In this document: piece after piece, positions 1 through 9,047 of the stretch
Layout of the letters: each line of letters opens with the position of its first letter
Numbering within the stretch: position 1 is the stretch's first letter
The notes under the pieces: model-generated
Databases searched by the model: none
The model's input: the letters and a program-made list of their open reading frames with translations, nothing else
Told to the model about the DNA's origin: nothing
Translations under genes and position numbers: made by a program
DNA from: Solibacillus sp. R5-41
GTDB lineage: Bacteria; Bacillota; Bacilli; Bacillales_A; Planococcaceae
DNA: 64,000 bases
Assembly (NCBI RefSeq): GCF_002736105.1
Contig: NZ_CP024123.1
Span: 3,982,001 to 4,046,000, forward strand
Reading direction: 5' to 3'

Positions 1-137
1 AACAAACTCTAGTTGTTCTTTTAAATTTTATATATCCCTAAAAAAGTCATAATAAAAAGCACACCAAATATATGGCGCACTTTCATTATATGTGATTAGC
101 ATTAGTTAATAAATCAGTTTTGCTAAGGTATATTTGG

Positions 138-2309
138 TTAAATACTCTCTTGAAGTGCTGGTGGAAGCATTGTTAAAGATATTCTTCCTTTATTTACTTC
201 GACATTTTCAATCCACACGGTCACGATATCACCTAGAGATACTACATCCAGTGGGTGCTTAACTCGACTCTTTTGTAATTTGGAAATATGAACGAGTCCA
301 TCTTGTTTGACGCCGATATCAACAAATGCGCCAAAATCTACAACATTTCTAACCGTTCCTTGTAATTCCATTCCTACTTTTAAATCCTTCATTTGTAATA
401 CATCTGTTTTTAATAACGGTTGTGGAAAGGCATCTCGAGGGTCTCGCGCTGGTTTCATTAATGTACCTACAATATCTTTTAAAGTTACTTCCCCAATTTG
501 TAATGTTTCACTTAATGCTACCAACCCTAATTGACTAATCGATTGTTCAGCTTTTGCCGTTCCTAAATCATTTTTCGTTAGGCTTGCTGCTTGCAGGATT
601 TCTTCCGCTAATTTATAACTCTCTGGATGGATTCCTGTTGCATCTAATGGATTCTTTGCTTCTGGTATACGTAAAAAACCGATTGCTTGTTCATACGTTT
701 TTGCGCCTAAGCGTGGAATCTTCTTCAATTGAGCACGGGAAGTGAACTTTCCATTTTCACCGCGCATCGTTACAATATTTTCCGCAACGGTTTTTGATAG
801 CCCTGAAACATACTGTAAAAGTGAGGCTGAAGCTGTGTTTACATCTACCCCAACTTGGTTTACTGCTGTTTCTACAATAAAAGTAAGGGACTCAGCCAAT
901 TGTTTTTGCGAGACATCGTGCTGATATTGTCCTACTCCCACAGCTTTTGGATCTATTTTCACTAATTCTGATAAAGGATCTTGTAATCGACGGGCAATCG
1001 ATACCGCGCTACGTTGTTCTACTTGTAAATCTGGGAATTCTGCGCGCGCTGTTTCAGATGCCGAATAAACAGATGCCCCCGCTTCATTAACAATGACATA
1101 CGCCACATCCTGCGTAACCTCCTTCAACAGTTCCGCAATAAACTGCTCTGTCTCACGTGAAGCTGTCCCATTGCCAATAGCAATAATACTAATTGGGTAT
1201 TTATTTAATATTGATTTAATCGTCGTTTTTGATTTCGTTGTATCCGAAGTAGTATGAGGATAAATGACACCTACCTCAATCATTTTCCCTGTCTCATCAA
1301 CTACCGCTAACTTACAGCCCGTTCTATATGCAGGGTCAACACCAAGTACATACTTCCCTCGCATCGGAGGTTGTAATAATAAATTCCGTAAGTTTTCCGA
1401 GAAAATATGGATAGCTTGAGTTTCAGCTTTAGCCGTTAACTCGCCTCGTAACTCCCTTTCAATAGAGGGCTGGATTAAACGTTTGTAACTGTCTGTAACC
1501 GCTTGTTTTACTTGTTCCACAGACGGGCCGACAAAATTCCTTGGAATCCATTGATACTCCATTTGAATTGTTGCTTTTTCTATTGGTACTTCAATTGAAA
1601 CACGTAAAATTTCTTCTTTTTCTCCACGATTGACTGCCAATGTACGATGTGGCGCCATTCGATGGATAGGCTCTTCGTATGCGTAATACATTTCAAAAAC
1701 TTGCTTCTCATCTTTCTCTGCATTTTTTACGGCTGTGGCAAGTTTCCCTTCACGCCATGAAAGTATTCGTAACTTTTCACGTATGGAGGCATCATCAGCA
1801 AAACGTTCAGCAAGTATATCCCGCGCACCAGCTAAAGCATCCTCTTCTGTGATTACCCCTTGCTCTACATTTATATATAGTGCAGCCATCTGATACGTAT
1901 CTTGTTTTGTGAATTTTAATAATTGATCCGCTAGTGGTTCTAAGCCACGTTCTTTCGCAATCGTTGCCTTTGTTCGACGCTTTTGTTTATAAGGTCGATA
2001 TAAATCTTCAACACGTTGAAGTACTGTTGCCCCTTGAATTGCACTAGCTAATTCCTCTGTAAGCTTTCCTTGTTCATCAATTAATCGCAAAACTTCTTCT
2101 TTTCTTGTTTCAAGTTGCTGTATGTAATGGAATCGATCTTCCACAGCTTTAATTTGCACCTCATCTAAAGAACCCGTTACTTCTTTGCGATAGCGTGCAA
2201 TAAAAGGTACGGTATTCCCTTCCTCTAACAGCTTGATTACCGCTTCCGCTTGCTTGACTTGTACATTCGCTTCTTTTGCAATAATTTGTAGCATTTGTTT
2301 TTGTTCCAT
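138..2309 (-). CDS. tex: Tex family RNA-binding transcription accessory protein (YdcI)
   Basis: A 723-residue protein with the full Tex layout: a helical N-terminal region, a YqgF/RNase H-like fold starting near residue 320 (YVLGVDPAYRTG), helix-hairpin-helix repeats around 490-560, and a C-terminal S1 RNA-binding domain around 645-715 (GTVRNVVDFGAFVDIG). Tex proteins bind nucleic acid and associate with transcription and stress tolerance; the exact role in Firmicutes is not settled. The ATG start follows an AAAGGGAG ribosome binding site. In B. subtilis the homologue ydcI lies just after the sigB operon, and here it lies just after a ruined sigB. Length is normal for the family. I see no clear terminator in the 137 bases downstream. 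Confidence 0.95.
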   Translation of the reverse strand: MEQKQMLQIIAKEANVQVKQAEAVIKLLEEGNTVPFIARYRKEVTGSLDEVQIKAVEDRFHYIQQLETRKEEVLRLIDEQGKLTEELASAIQGATVLQRVEDLYRPYKQKRRTKATIAKERGLEPLADQLLKFTKQDTYQMAALYINVEQGVITEEDALAGARDILAERFADDASIREKLRILSWREGKLATAVKNAEKDEKQVFEMYYAYEEPIHRMAPHRTLAVNRGEKEEILRVSIEVPIEKATIQMEYQWIPRNFVGPSVEQVKQAVTDSYKRLIQPSIERELRGELTAKAETQAIHIFSENLRNLLLQPPMRGKYVLGVDPAYRTGCKLAVVDETGKMIEVGVIYPHTTSDTTKSKTTIKSILNKYPISIIAIGNGTASRETEQFIAELLKEVTQDVAYVIVNEAGASVYSASETARAEFPDLQVEQRSAVSIARRLQDPLSELVKIDPKAVGVGQYQHDVSQKQLAESLTFIVETAVNQVGVDVNTASASLLQYVSGLSKTVAENIVTMRGENGKFTSRAQLKKIPRLGAKTYEQAIGFLRIPEAKNPLDATGIHPESYKLAEEILQAASLTKNDLGTAKAEQSISQLGLVALSETLQIGEVTLKDIVGTLMKPARDPRDAFPQPLLKTDVLQMKDLKVGMELQGTVRNVVDFGAFVDIGVKQDGLVHISKLQKSRVKHPLDVVSLGDIVTVWIENVEVNKGRISLTMLPPALQESI

Positions 2310-2434
2310 AGTACCACTCCCTTTGTTAAGCTTTCTTTAGTTTACCATTATTTTGTCCATTTCTAGCAGTTGTTACCCCCTCTTTCCCACCAAAAAAGAG
2401 TCCACCACGGAAACTCTAGTAGACTCACAGAATA

Positions 2435-2705
2435 TTATAATAAAATGCCTCCACTTGATATAAGGGTCTCTTGTACTCTCTTGATTGCTATTCTTTGTAT
2501 TTGCGATACAAGCATTTTTGAAATACCTAAACGACCTCCAACTTCATTTTGACTTAATTACCCTAAGTAGTTGAGTTGGATAATTTATCGTTTTCTTTCA
2601 CTTAAAATATTCATCGCAACAGCAACAATCGTTCAGTTTGACTTTTTAAGTAATCTGCTATTATGTTTTTCTATTGAATTTGTAGTTCATTCAATTTATC
2701 ACTTC
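2435..2705 (-). pseudogene. sigB: Remnant of sigB (general stress sigma factor), internally deleted with in-frame stops
   Basis: The minus strand between rsbT and tex encodes a broken sigma-70 region 4. Reading from about 2612 down to 2435 gives VAMNILSERKR, stop, IIQLNYLG, stop, then LSQNEVGGRLGISKMLVS, followed by QIQRIAIKRVQETL, ending in TAA at 2435-2437. This matches the LSQ-ETGEKLGISQMHVSRIQR pattern of SigB region 4.2. The 5' part (about 2620-2700) reads NELQIQ, stop, KNIIADYLKSQTERL in another frame, which resembles a SigB N-terminus. Regions 2 and 3 are missing, so about 180 codons were lost. Its position after rsbT agrees with the B. subtilis order rsbT...sigB. The region 4 match is clear; the N-terminal match is weaker. 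Confidence 0.8.
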
Positions 2706-2708
2706 CTA

Positions 2709-3107
2709 CTAAATCCATTTTTCAATCTTAACCATCGTCCCTTTTCCAACAGTAGTGTGGATTGCCATTGCATCCATTAATCTTTTTACACCCGGTAATC
2801 CAGCACCTAGCCCACCAGAAGTTGAATATCCGTCTTCCATAACTTTACGAACATTATCTATTCCTGGACCTTTGTCCGTTGCCGTAATACGAATTCCATA
2901 CTTCCCACTCTCTTCAATGTGTTCAATTACAATTTCACCTGTACGGGCATATAAATAAATATTTCGTGCCAGTTCACTAATCGCTGTTGTAATTCGAGCC
3001 TGTTCTACCGTACCAAAACCAATAATCTTCGCTTCATTCCGTCCCAGTTGGCGTGCAACTACAATGTCCCATTCTGTAATGATTTCAACGGTAGATTTAG
3101 TATTCAA
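2709..3107 (-). CDS. rsbT: RsbT-type serine/threonine kinase, orphan
   Basis: A 132-residue GHKL-fold kinase almost collinear with B. subtilis RsbT: TEWDIVVARQLGRNEA near the start, AISELARNIYLYA (N box), DKGPGI (G1 box) and GGLGAGLPGVKRLMD (G2 region). RsbT normally phosphorylates RsbS and RsbR in the stressosome and activates the RsbU phosphatase to release SigB. I chose the TTG start at 3107 because a GGGAGG site lies 7 bases upstream and the N-terminus then matches the family length; a longer reading to 3128 exists. None of rsbR, rsbS, rsbU, rsbV or rsbW is beside it and sigB is broken, so its target must be elsewhere in the genome or the gene is a relic. Confidence 0.9.
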   Translation of the reverse strand: MNTKSTVEIITEWDIVVARQLGRNEAKIIGFGTVEQARITTAISELARNIYLYARTGEIVIEHIEESGKYGIRITATDKGPGIDNVRKVMEDGYSTSGGLGAGLPGVKRLMDAMAIHTTVGKGTMVKIEKWI

Positions 3108-3306
3108 TATAATGCCTCCCACCATCAACTTAACTAGTACTTATTATCTATTAGTTGTTAATTTTAATTTTATCACTATTTCACCCTGTTCAATATTCCG
3201 AATTGTTAATAAATTATAATACAAAAACCTAATAAAATCCCCTATATTTTCAAAATAAATTTATCATTTTATAAATATTGCTTAAACAACAACTAAATGA
3301 AGATAA

Positions 3307-3341
3307 AAAAAGTATCGAAACAGACTGTTTCGATACTTTTT
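3307..3341 (-). terminator. Terminator after mazF
   Basis: A perfect 17-base-pair inverted repeat (arms 3307-3323 and 3325-3341) with AT tails on both sides. It lies 9 bases beyond the mazF stop and could also work on the other strand. It separates mazEF from rsbT, unlike B. subtilis where the rsb genes follow ndoA. Confidence 0.85.
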
Positions 3342-3349
3342 ATTATGTA

Positions 3350-3700
3350 TTAAAATTTAACGAGTCCTAGACTGATGCCAAGCGCGACATCCACTTGTTC
3401 CATCAGTTGTGTATCAAGCTGAGTTATGCGATCTGTTAATCGTGATTTATCAATTGTACGCAATTGCTCAAGCAAAATTACCGAATCACGCTCAAAACCA
3501 TATTTTTTGGCATTGATTTCAACATGTGTTGGCAATTTTGCTTTTTGAATTTGCGCTGTAATTGCAGCTATAATGACTGTAGGACTAAATCGATTTCCAA
3601 TATCATTTTGAATAATTAAAACGGGTCTGGTACCACCTTGCTCAGAACCTACAACAGGTGACAGGTCAGCAAAAAAAACATCCCCACGCTTTACAATCAA
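3350..3700 (-). CDS. ndoA: MazF/NdoA family endoribonuclease toxin
   Basis: A 116-residue protein nearly identical in plan to B. subtilis NdoA (EndoA): [20 protein letters not shown] at the N-terminus, [17 protein letters not shown] and [17 protein letters not shown] further on. NdoA cuts mRNA at UACAU sites and is held inactive by its antitoxin. The ATG lies 4 bases after the stop of the upstream antitoxin gene, so translation is probably coupled. The PemK/MazF catalytic features R25 and T48-S53 region appear intact. The gene pair downstream of alr is conserved across Bacillales. A strong terminator follows. Confidence 0.95.
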   Translation of the reverse strand: MIVKRGDVFFADLSPVVGSEQGGTRPVLIIQNDIGNRFSPTVIIAAITAQIQKAKLPTHVEINAKKYGFERDSVILLEQLRTIDKSRLTDRITQLDTQLMEQVDVALGISLGLVKF

Positions 3701-3704
3701 ATTG

Positions 3705-4004
3705 TCATCCCCCGCTAACGAGACGCTCTACCATATGTTCCGCTTCATACTCTGCATGTGAGCATTCACCACAAATAGACAGATTAATGTGCGACATTTC
3801 CACATAGCCTTTCCTTAAAGCTTCCCGTAATTGATTTGGTTGCATATGCTCTATATATTTTCGCGTCGAAAGATATGTAATCGTTCCATCGCTAATAATA
3901 TTATGGCCAAGTGTTCTTTCAAATTGAATAACTAATTCATCAGGAATTTCAATAATTACTTCTTCCAATTCTACTTTTACTTCTTCTAATTCTTTTGCGA
4001 ACAA
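3705..4004 (-). CDS. ndoAI: MazE/NdoAI family antitoxin
   Basis: A 99-residue partner of the adjacent MazF toxin. The C-terminal third ([14 protein letters not shown], ending MVERLVSGG) matches the toxin-binding tail of B. subtilis NdoAI ([21 protein letters not shown]). The N-terminal half, expected to be a ribbon-helix-helix DNA-binding domain, is divergent and acidic. I chose the TTG start at 4004 because GGAGG lies 8 bases before it; an ATG at 4025 has no such site. An unusual ICGECSH motif places two cysteines and a histidine just before the conserved tail, where B. subtilis has SSEAH. Function is assigned from position and tail identity. Confidence 0.85.
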   Translation of the reverse strand: MFAKELEEVKVELEEVIIEIPDELVIQFERTLGHNIISDGTITYLSTRKYIEHMQPNQLREALRKGYVEMSHINLSICGECSHAEYEAEHMVERLVSGG

Positions 4005-4154
4005 AACAAGCACCTCCACAAACATACCATTTCAATTTCATTTTAGCATCGAAACTCGACAATGAAAAGACAAGAAGTGAAAAATACTGACAACTCTTGC
4101 AATGAAAATGAGGTTTTTGTGGCGTTTCTTGTATTATTTTTTGGTTTTCCGTCG

Positions 4155-4184
4155 ATTATAACACTTTATTTCGACAAAATTCAA
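4155..4184 (-). promoter_or_regulatory. Sigma-A-type promoter for mazEF
   Basis: On the minus strand TTGAAT (4179-4184) is followed after 18 bases by TATAAT (4155-4160). It starts directly after the alr stop codon and would give a leader of about 145 bases before the antitoxin start. This suggests mazEF is transcribed separately from alr, with possible read-through because no terminator is seen after alr. Confidence 0.6.
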
Positions 4185-4188
4185 ATAA

Positions 4189-5313
4189 TTAGGATTTATA
4201 TACTCTTGGAACTCTCGCAGTAATTACACAAGGAATTTCATAATTAATCGTCTCTAATTTAGACGCCCAATCATCTATTGTTATTTCATCTTCTTGCTGT
4301 TGGCCAATTAATAAAACATGCTCACCAACATTATATGCTTCTTCCATCAAAATCATACTTTGATCCATACAAATTCTTCCGATAATTTGAGCGCGCCTTC
4401 CTCCTATTAATACCTCTTGTCCACTGAGCCTGCGTATCATCCCATCAGCATACCCAATCGGTATTGTTCCGATGAAACAATCTTTTTCTGCCGTAAATGT
4501 TGCCCCGTAGCCAACAGACTGTCCTGCTTTTAGCTTCTTCACATGCACTAACTCTGTTTCTAAAGAAAATGCAGGCTTCAATGGAAATGGTAATAACTCC
4601 CCAACATAGGATGATGCCAATAAACCATACATAGATATTCCAAAACGAACTGCATCATATTGTAAAGACGAATCCTTTACTAATGCGGTTGCAGTATTTG
4701 CTACATGGACTAATCTAGGTTTTTCCGGTAGAACATTCAATAATTCCTTAAATAGACAAACTTGTTTTTCAAAATATCCGTCGTCGTCTTCTTCATCTGC
4801 AGTAGCAAAGTGTGTAAAAATACCATCGACTACAAATTGTGATGATTTTTGAATCACTGAATACAACGTCAATAATTCTTCCTTCGTGGTAATACCGATA
4901 CGGCCCATGCCAGAGTCTATCTTTACATGTAATTTCACTTGTTTAGAGAGCGGCAAATATTCTTGTGCTTGCTCCATCCATTCCGCCGAAAATACAGTAA
5001 GCGTAATATTTTCTCTCGATGCATAGGGAATAAAAGAAGCAGGAGTTGCGCCTAATACTAAAATATCGATGTAATCAAAATGTTCTCTTATATGCACTGC
5101 TTCATCTGGTGTTGCAACTGCTAGCATTGTCGCGCCAGCATTAATCGCTGCGTTCGCTACTTCGATATCACCGTGACCATATGCATTTGCCTTAACAACG
5201 GCAATGATTCTTACATTTGGTTGGAGATAATGACGTAAGGAAACTACATTTTGGTGAATTGCTTGTAAATCAATAACTGCTTTTGTTGGACGATAATTCG
5301 TTTTATTTTCCAT
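4189..5313 (-). CDS. alr: Alanine racemase
   Basis: A 374-residue PLP enzyme of fold type III that interconverts L- and D-alanine for peptidoglycan synthesis in the cytoplasm. The PLP lysine is in AVVKANAYGHG (Lys41), and the second catalytic base is the tyrosine in SVGYGATF (about Tyr269). The C-terminal beta domain carries GRICMDQSMI. Length is typical. It follows the acpS and lipoprotein genes on the same strand with gaps of 65 and 45 bases, so the three probably form an operon, as in B. subtilis. The D-alanine product feeds the ddl and murF enzymes at 12.9-15.4 kb. Confidence 0.97.
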   Translation of the reverse strand: MENKTNYRPTKAVIDLQAIHQNVVSLRHYLQPNVRIIAVVKANAYGHGDIEVANAAINAGATMLAVATPDEAVHIREHFDYIDILVLGATPASFIPYASRENITLTVFSAEWMEQAQEYLPLSKQVKLHVKIDSGMGRIGITTKEELLTLYSVIQKSSQFVVDGIFTHFATADEEDDDGYFEKQVCLFKELLNVLPEKPRLVHVANTATALVKDSSLQYDAVRFGISMYGLLASSYVGELLPFPLKPAFSLETELVHVKKLKAGQSVGYGATFTAEKDCFIGTIPIGYADGMIRRLSGQEVLIGGRRAQIIGRICMDQSMILMEEAYNVGEHVLLIGQQQEDEITIDDWASKLETINYEIPCVITARVPRVYKS

Positions 5314-5358
5314 ATCTAATTATTCCCTCTTTTTTACAATCAAACTTTATTGTTCATT

Positions 5359-6357
5359 TTATTTCATACTTCCTGCTGTAACACTCGCAGCTACTTCCAT
5401 TAATTCATTTTGTGTAAGATGTGTCGATGCAATAAAGAAGGCCATACCATCTTGTTCCCATCGAATTGAGTTTTCTGTCATCGCTCCAACAGTAAACCCT
5501 AAATCAGCAGGGTCGCCAGGTGCGAAAACAGCTAAAGTATCCTGAGTATTTTGAATAGGCTGTTGCATTAAAGTAAACGGTTTTTCACCTTCGAATGTTA
5601 AAATAACACGAGAATTACCGTTTTCCTCCGTTTTGTATTCATCTATCAGCTTTGTATGCTCCCAATTTAATACCGGATAATGCACTTCGAACTCTGTGTT
5701 TTCTATATCGGCAGATGCTGCTTCTTTTTCCTTACTTTCTGAAAATTTTTCCACTGCATATTCTTCTGCTTTATGTTTTGCGCCCAGTTGAATATCTTTA
5801 AACGTAATAATAACCTGTTCTTCTAATGACTCGTTTAGCACACTCACCTTCGTAGGCAGCATTGTTTTTTTATCAATTGTAATTTGTTGCACAGGTAATG
5901 CTGTTCTTTCGACATTGCGTGTAGCTAATTCGAATGTATATTGTTTGTCATCTTCCGTCATAACGGCTGCTTTATCTGCTAGTAAATCTTCCGCAAGCGT
6001 CCCAATCAAATAGGCTTGGCTATTTTGCTTCGGCCATTCACTTTGGAATTTATATGTTTTCTTCAACGCTGGCGTGACAACAAAGACACCTTCTTCATTT
6101 CGAACAATCATTTGCGTCTCTTTATCACCTTGCGTGTTCACCGAAACACGATAGAAATCCGGCTTTGTATGCCAAACGTTCACATCATAAACTCTCGGTT
6201 CAGTACCTGTCCTAACTTCCATCGTCGCATTTAATTCATAGCCTTTCGCTTCATTCCATTTTTCATTTACCTCTTGAACAACTTCCTCCTGAGTGGCTTT
6301 TCCACATGCTACCAAAAACAAACAACAGGCAACTACAACTAACATACGGATTTTCAA
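5359..6357 (-). CDS. ydcC: YdcC-like lipoprotein of the LolA/DUF4367 type
   Basis: A 332-residue secreted lipoprotein. The signal peptide ends in a clear lipobox (LFLVACGK), so the mature protein would be anchored to the outer face of the membrane at its cysteine. The body resembles the LolA-like beta fold of B. subtilis YdcC, which lies in the same place between acpS and alr. Its function is unknown; the B. subtilis gene belongs to the sporulation set, but no sporulation promoter was identified here. A TTG start at 6357 is supported by an AAGGGTG site 5 bases upstream. The C-terminal part (from about 220) matches the DUF4367-like region only by general character. Confidence 0.8.
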   Translation of the reverse strand: MKIRMLVVVACCLFLVACGKATQEEVVQEVNEKWNEAKGYELNATMEVRTGTEPRVYDVNVWHTKPDFYRVSVNTQGDKETQMIVRNEEGVFVVTPALKKTYKFQSEWPKQNSQAYLIGTLAEDLLADKAAVMTEDDKQYTFELATRNVERTALPVQQITIDKKTMLPTKVSVLNESLEEQVIITFKDIQLGAKHKAEEYAVEKFSESKEKEAASADIENTEFEVHYPVLNWEHTKLIDEYKTEENGNSRVILTFEGEKPFTLMQQPIQNTQDTLAVFAPGDPADLGFTVGAMTENSIRWEQDGMAFFIASTHLTQNELMEVAASVTAGSMK

Positions 6358-6422
6358 CGCTTCACCCTTTCTCCCATCTGCTCCGATAAATCAGCATATG
6401 AAAAAGAGCAAGCTAATATGTA

Positions 6423-6776
6423 TCACTCCATTAATATCACTTGAGCTGCCGCAGTTGTGTGCGTATGTGTAATTGAAACAAACGCTTTTGCTTGTTGACC
6501 ATCAAAATAAAGAATCGGTTTTCCTAATGAATCTTTCAAAATTTCAATTTGTTGCAACTCACAGCCTTCACCAATTCCCGTCCCATTCGCTTTTGAATAG
6601 GCCTCTTTTGCAGCAAAGCGCCCTGCTAAAAATTCAACTTTCCGCGCACCCGAAAGTGTATCGAAAATAGCCAATTCCCTTTCCGATAAAATTCTTTGTT
6701 GGAATTTTTTTGTCCTGTTCATCGCTTTTTCTATTCTTACCATTTCGACAAGATCTAATCCAATTCCTTTAATCAA
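6423..6776 (-). CDS. acpS: Holo-[acyl-carrier-protein] synthase
   Basis: A 117-residue phosphopantetheinyl transferase that moves 4'-phosphopantetheine from CoA to the serine of acyl carrier protein. GIGLDLVEMVRIE supplies the metal-binding aspartate near residue 8, and FAAKEAYSKANGTG supplies the glutamate near residue 58. VSITHTHTTAAAQVI is the C-terminal strand motif. The start is TTG, 7 bases after GGGAG. Probably the first gene of the acpS-ydcC-alr operon, divergent from the rhomboid gene across a 99-base gap. The name in B. subtilis is acpS (ydcB). Confidence 0.95.
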   Translation of the reverse strand: MIKGIGLDLVEMVRIEKAMNRTKKFQQRILSERELAIFDTLSGARKVEFLAGRFAAKEAYSKANGTGIGEGCELQQIEILKDSLGKPILYFDGQQAKAFVSITHTHTTAAAQVILME

Positions 6777-6875
6777 GCAAGAGCTCCCCCTTTCATTTGG
6801 ACATTATTACAATGTATACTTATGAAGATAGAATATTGTCCGTACATTTTTTCAATTTATATTTCGAGGTGAAAC

Positions 6876-7475
6876 ATGTTTATTCGGAGAGAAAATTTCA
6901 AACAATACATTAAGTTATACCCCGTTGTGTCGTCAATTATTGCGATTAACTTTATTGTATTCATTATTACATTAATCCCTGGTATTGGTGAAGACATTTT
7001 ATACGCCGGGATGAGCGTAAATGCCTTCATTGCTGCAGGTGAATGGTGGCGAATCATTACTTCTATGTTTTTACACGCGAGTTTTACACATGTATTTTTC
7101 AATATGTTTTCGCTCTTTTTATTCGGTCCTGAACTTGAAAAAATCGCTGGGAAAATGCGTTTTTTAACGATTTACTTTTTAGCAGGTATCTTTGGTGTCG
7201 CAGCCACTTTCCTTACACAGGATCCATACTATGCGAGCGTAGGTGCTAGCGGTGCAATTTACGGTATTTTTGGTGCTTTCGCTGCACTCGTTTATTATAC
7301 GCGCAATTCTTTCCCGCAGCTAAAGCAAATTATTTTACCTATTATCGTTATCAGTGTCATTATGACATTCCTCACACCTAATATTAATATTATGGCACAT
7401 TTAGGTGGATTGGTTACTGGTTTTATTTTAGGCTTTGTTTACTTCAATTCCAAGAATATGCTACGTTGGCGTTAA
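6876..7475 (+). CDS. Rhomboid family intramembrane serine protease (YdcA-like)
   Basis: A 199-residue membrane protein with about six hydrophobic segments. The rhomboid serine lies in GASGAIYG (Ser125) and the partner histidine in MAHLGGLVTG (His175). HASFTHVFFNM holds the conserved His and Asn of TM2 (Asn76). It probably cleaves membrane-spanning substrates, which are unknown. The ATG follows GAGGTG. It lies where ydcA lies in B. subtilis, between acpS and the ydb genes. A repeat element begins 1 base after the stop codon, and the hairpin at 7546-7582 serves as the terminator for both this gene and ydbT. Confidence 0.93.
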   Translation: MFIRRENFKQYIKLYPVVSSIIAINFIVFIITLIPGIGEDILYAGMSVNAFIAAGEWWRIITSMFLHASFTHVFFNMFSLFLFGPELEKIAGKMRFLTIYFLAGIFGVAATFLTQDPYYASVGASGAIYGIFGAFAALVYYTRNSFPQLKQIILPIIVISVIMTFLTPNINIMAHLGGLVTGFILGFVYFNSKNMLRWR

Positions 7476-7476
7476 A

Positions 7477-7545
7477 TCAATTACGCCTTGGTTTAATTGT
7501 GTCAGGATTTTGAATTGTACTTGCACAATTCTGCTGAATGAAGAA
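7477..7545 (+). repeat. Mosaic intergenic repeat, short copy A
   Basis: Begins with ATCAATTACGCCTTGG, continues with CAGGATTTTGAATTGTACTT and ends CTGCTGAATGAAGAAAAAAG. The first part matches copies at 18.0, 23.3, 29.8, 37.8 and 50.2 kb; the end matches copies at 29.7 and 37.9 kb. The middle modules present in longer copies are missing. It fills the entire space between the rhomboid stop codon and the terminator. Confidence 0.75.
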
Positions 7546-7582
7546 AAAAGGACTGCTCTCCGATTACGAGAGCAGTCCTTTT
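7546..7582. terminator. Bidirectional terminator between rhomboid and ydbT
   Basis: GGACTGCTCTC and GAGAGCAGTCC form a stem around CGATTAC, with A-rich and T-rich flanks. It touches the ydbT stop codon, so it can end both converging transcripts. Confidence 0.8.
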
Positions 7583-9047
7583 ATCGTTCATACCATTGTA
7601 ATATGGTCTCTACTTCTCGTTGTTCTAGGTGGCGAACCGTAGCAGATGCACCCGCCAATCCTGACATCACAACAATTCGTGCAGAGCCAATTTGTCTTCT
7701 TTTCTGAAAATAATTTTGACTCCCTTGTGTAACTTGAATTCTTTTTTTCTCAGCAAAGAAAGTCACGCGACTAATTGTACGAGAAACAATCGTAATTTGC
7801 TGTCCATTTAACAAATAGCCGTCCGTCTTAAATTGCCATCTTCCTAGCAAAATAATCGGGACAATTAAAAGAAATGACAATAAGCCATACGGGTAAAAGA
7901 AATACGATAATGCCGCAATTAATGGCACCATCCATACAAAATCAATGCGGTAGAAAAAAGGTTGCGCTCTTTTTGGCGGTGTCACTTCTGGTGTCATCGT
8001 AAAATCAATATGTGGGAATAACTCACTCAAAGGCTTTATGAGCATTTTTTTAGAAATAAGCGGAAATAACACAATTTTTTTATCTTTCTCGCCACTAAAG
8101 CTCCCACCCGCACTTTCCACAATAACCGTCGCCAAGCCTAACATTTGTCGGAATGGATTTTCTACTATTTTTACAGCTTGCACGCGATGTAATGGAATCG
8201 TTACTCGTTTTTTCTCTAATAATCCACGCGTTATAATTAAACGTTTATTTTGCTCCGTAACAGTAAAATCATAATAATTCAAAAACGTAAGAGCAACCGA
8301 AATGAGCCAAGCAGCAATAAATGCAAATGCAATTAAAATCGACACAATAATAACACTGAATTTCATCAAAATGGCCATTTCATTGTAAATATCATCAAAT
8401 GGAATAAACTGAGAAAATTGTGAAACTAAAGCGAATATACCCGCTAATACAACCCCGATACCACCTGAAGTTGTCGCTAATAACAACAATTCTTTCGGAT
8501 GCATTTTATGGATAATAAATGAAGGTTCTTCTGATGGTGCCTCTTGACCTTCCTCCATTGAAGAATCTATTTGCTTTACTTTTTTCATTTGGATTTCAAT
8601 TTCATCCGCTGCAAGTCTTGTCACAGCTGTTAGTTCTGCTTCTGGTTTGCCATTTTTACTACCTGCCGTCTCCACCTGTACTTGAACTAACCCAAAAATC
8701 CGATGAAAAATGCCTTCTTTGTAGTTTAAGCTTTGGATACGATCAAACGGAATATAACGCTTCTTTTTTACAAAAAGACCATATTCTACTCGCAATTCAC
8801 GATCCTCAAACCAATACGTAAAGGTCGCCCATTTAATTAAGCCGTTTACCATCGTCCAAATAACAATGACAAATAAAAAGATTAACGGAACCATTTCACT
8901 AAAAAAACTTTCATCCCGGTAATTAAAATTTAAGGTAAAACCATTGGCAACTACAATAATAACGATGGGAATCAACAAATCTTTTAACGCTTTTACAACA
9001 TTAATAATCGCCGTTACCGGATGAAGTTTATATTTTTCATTAGACAT
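7581..9047 (-). CDS. ydbT: YdbT-like membrane protein with bacterial PH domains (bPH2)
   Basis: A 488-residue membrane protein. Paired hydrophobic segments near residues 15-70 and 195-255, and again near 375-405, alternate with bPH2 domains; the phrases RVEYGLFVKKKRYIPFDRIQ and ITRGLLEKKRVTIPLHRVQ are the typical repeat starts. B. subtilis YdbT has the same layout. YdbS/YdbT have been linked to resistance against amylolysin-type peptides in related bacilli, but the molecular role is unknown. It overlaps the end of ydbS by 8 bases and is probably translated with it. The third PH-like repeat starts near residue 405. Confidence 0.9.
   Translation of the reverse strand: MSNEKYKLHPVTAIINVVKALKDLLIPIVIIVVANGFTLNFNYRDESFFSEMVPLIFLFVIVIWTMVNGLIKWATFTYWFEDRELRVEYGLFVKKKRYIPFDRIQSLNYKEGIFHRIFGLVQVQVETAGSKNGKPEAELTAVTRLAADEIEIQMKKVKQIDSSMEEGQEAPSEEPSFIIHKMHPKELLLLATTSGGIGVVLAGIFALVSQFSQFIPFDDIYNEMAILMKFSVIIVSILIAFAFIAAWLISVALTFLNYYDFTVTEQNKRLIITRGLLEKKRVTIPLHRVQAVKIVENPFRQMLGLATVIVESAGGSFSGEKDKKIVLFPLISKKMLIKPLSELFPHIDFTMTPEVTPPKRAQPFFYRIDFVWMVPLIAALSYFFYPYGLLSFLLIVPIILLGRWQFKTDGYLLNGQQITIVSRTISRVTFFAEKKRIQVTQGSQNYFQKRRQIGSARIVVMSGLAGASATVRHLEQREVETILQWYER

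Noticed and set aside
2370-2780. Plus-strand open frames of 60-69 codons between tex and rsbT
   Set aside because: They are the reverse of the sigB remnant and rsbT end; the minus-strand reading gives clear sigma region 4 sequence.
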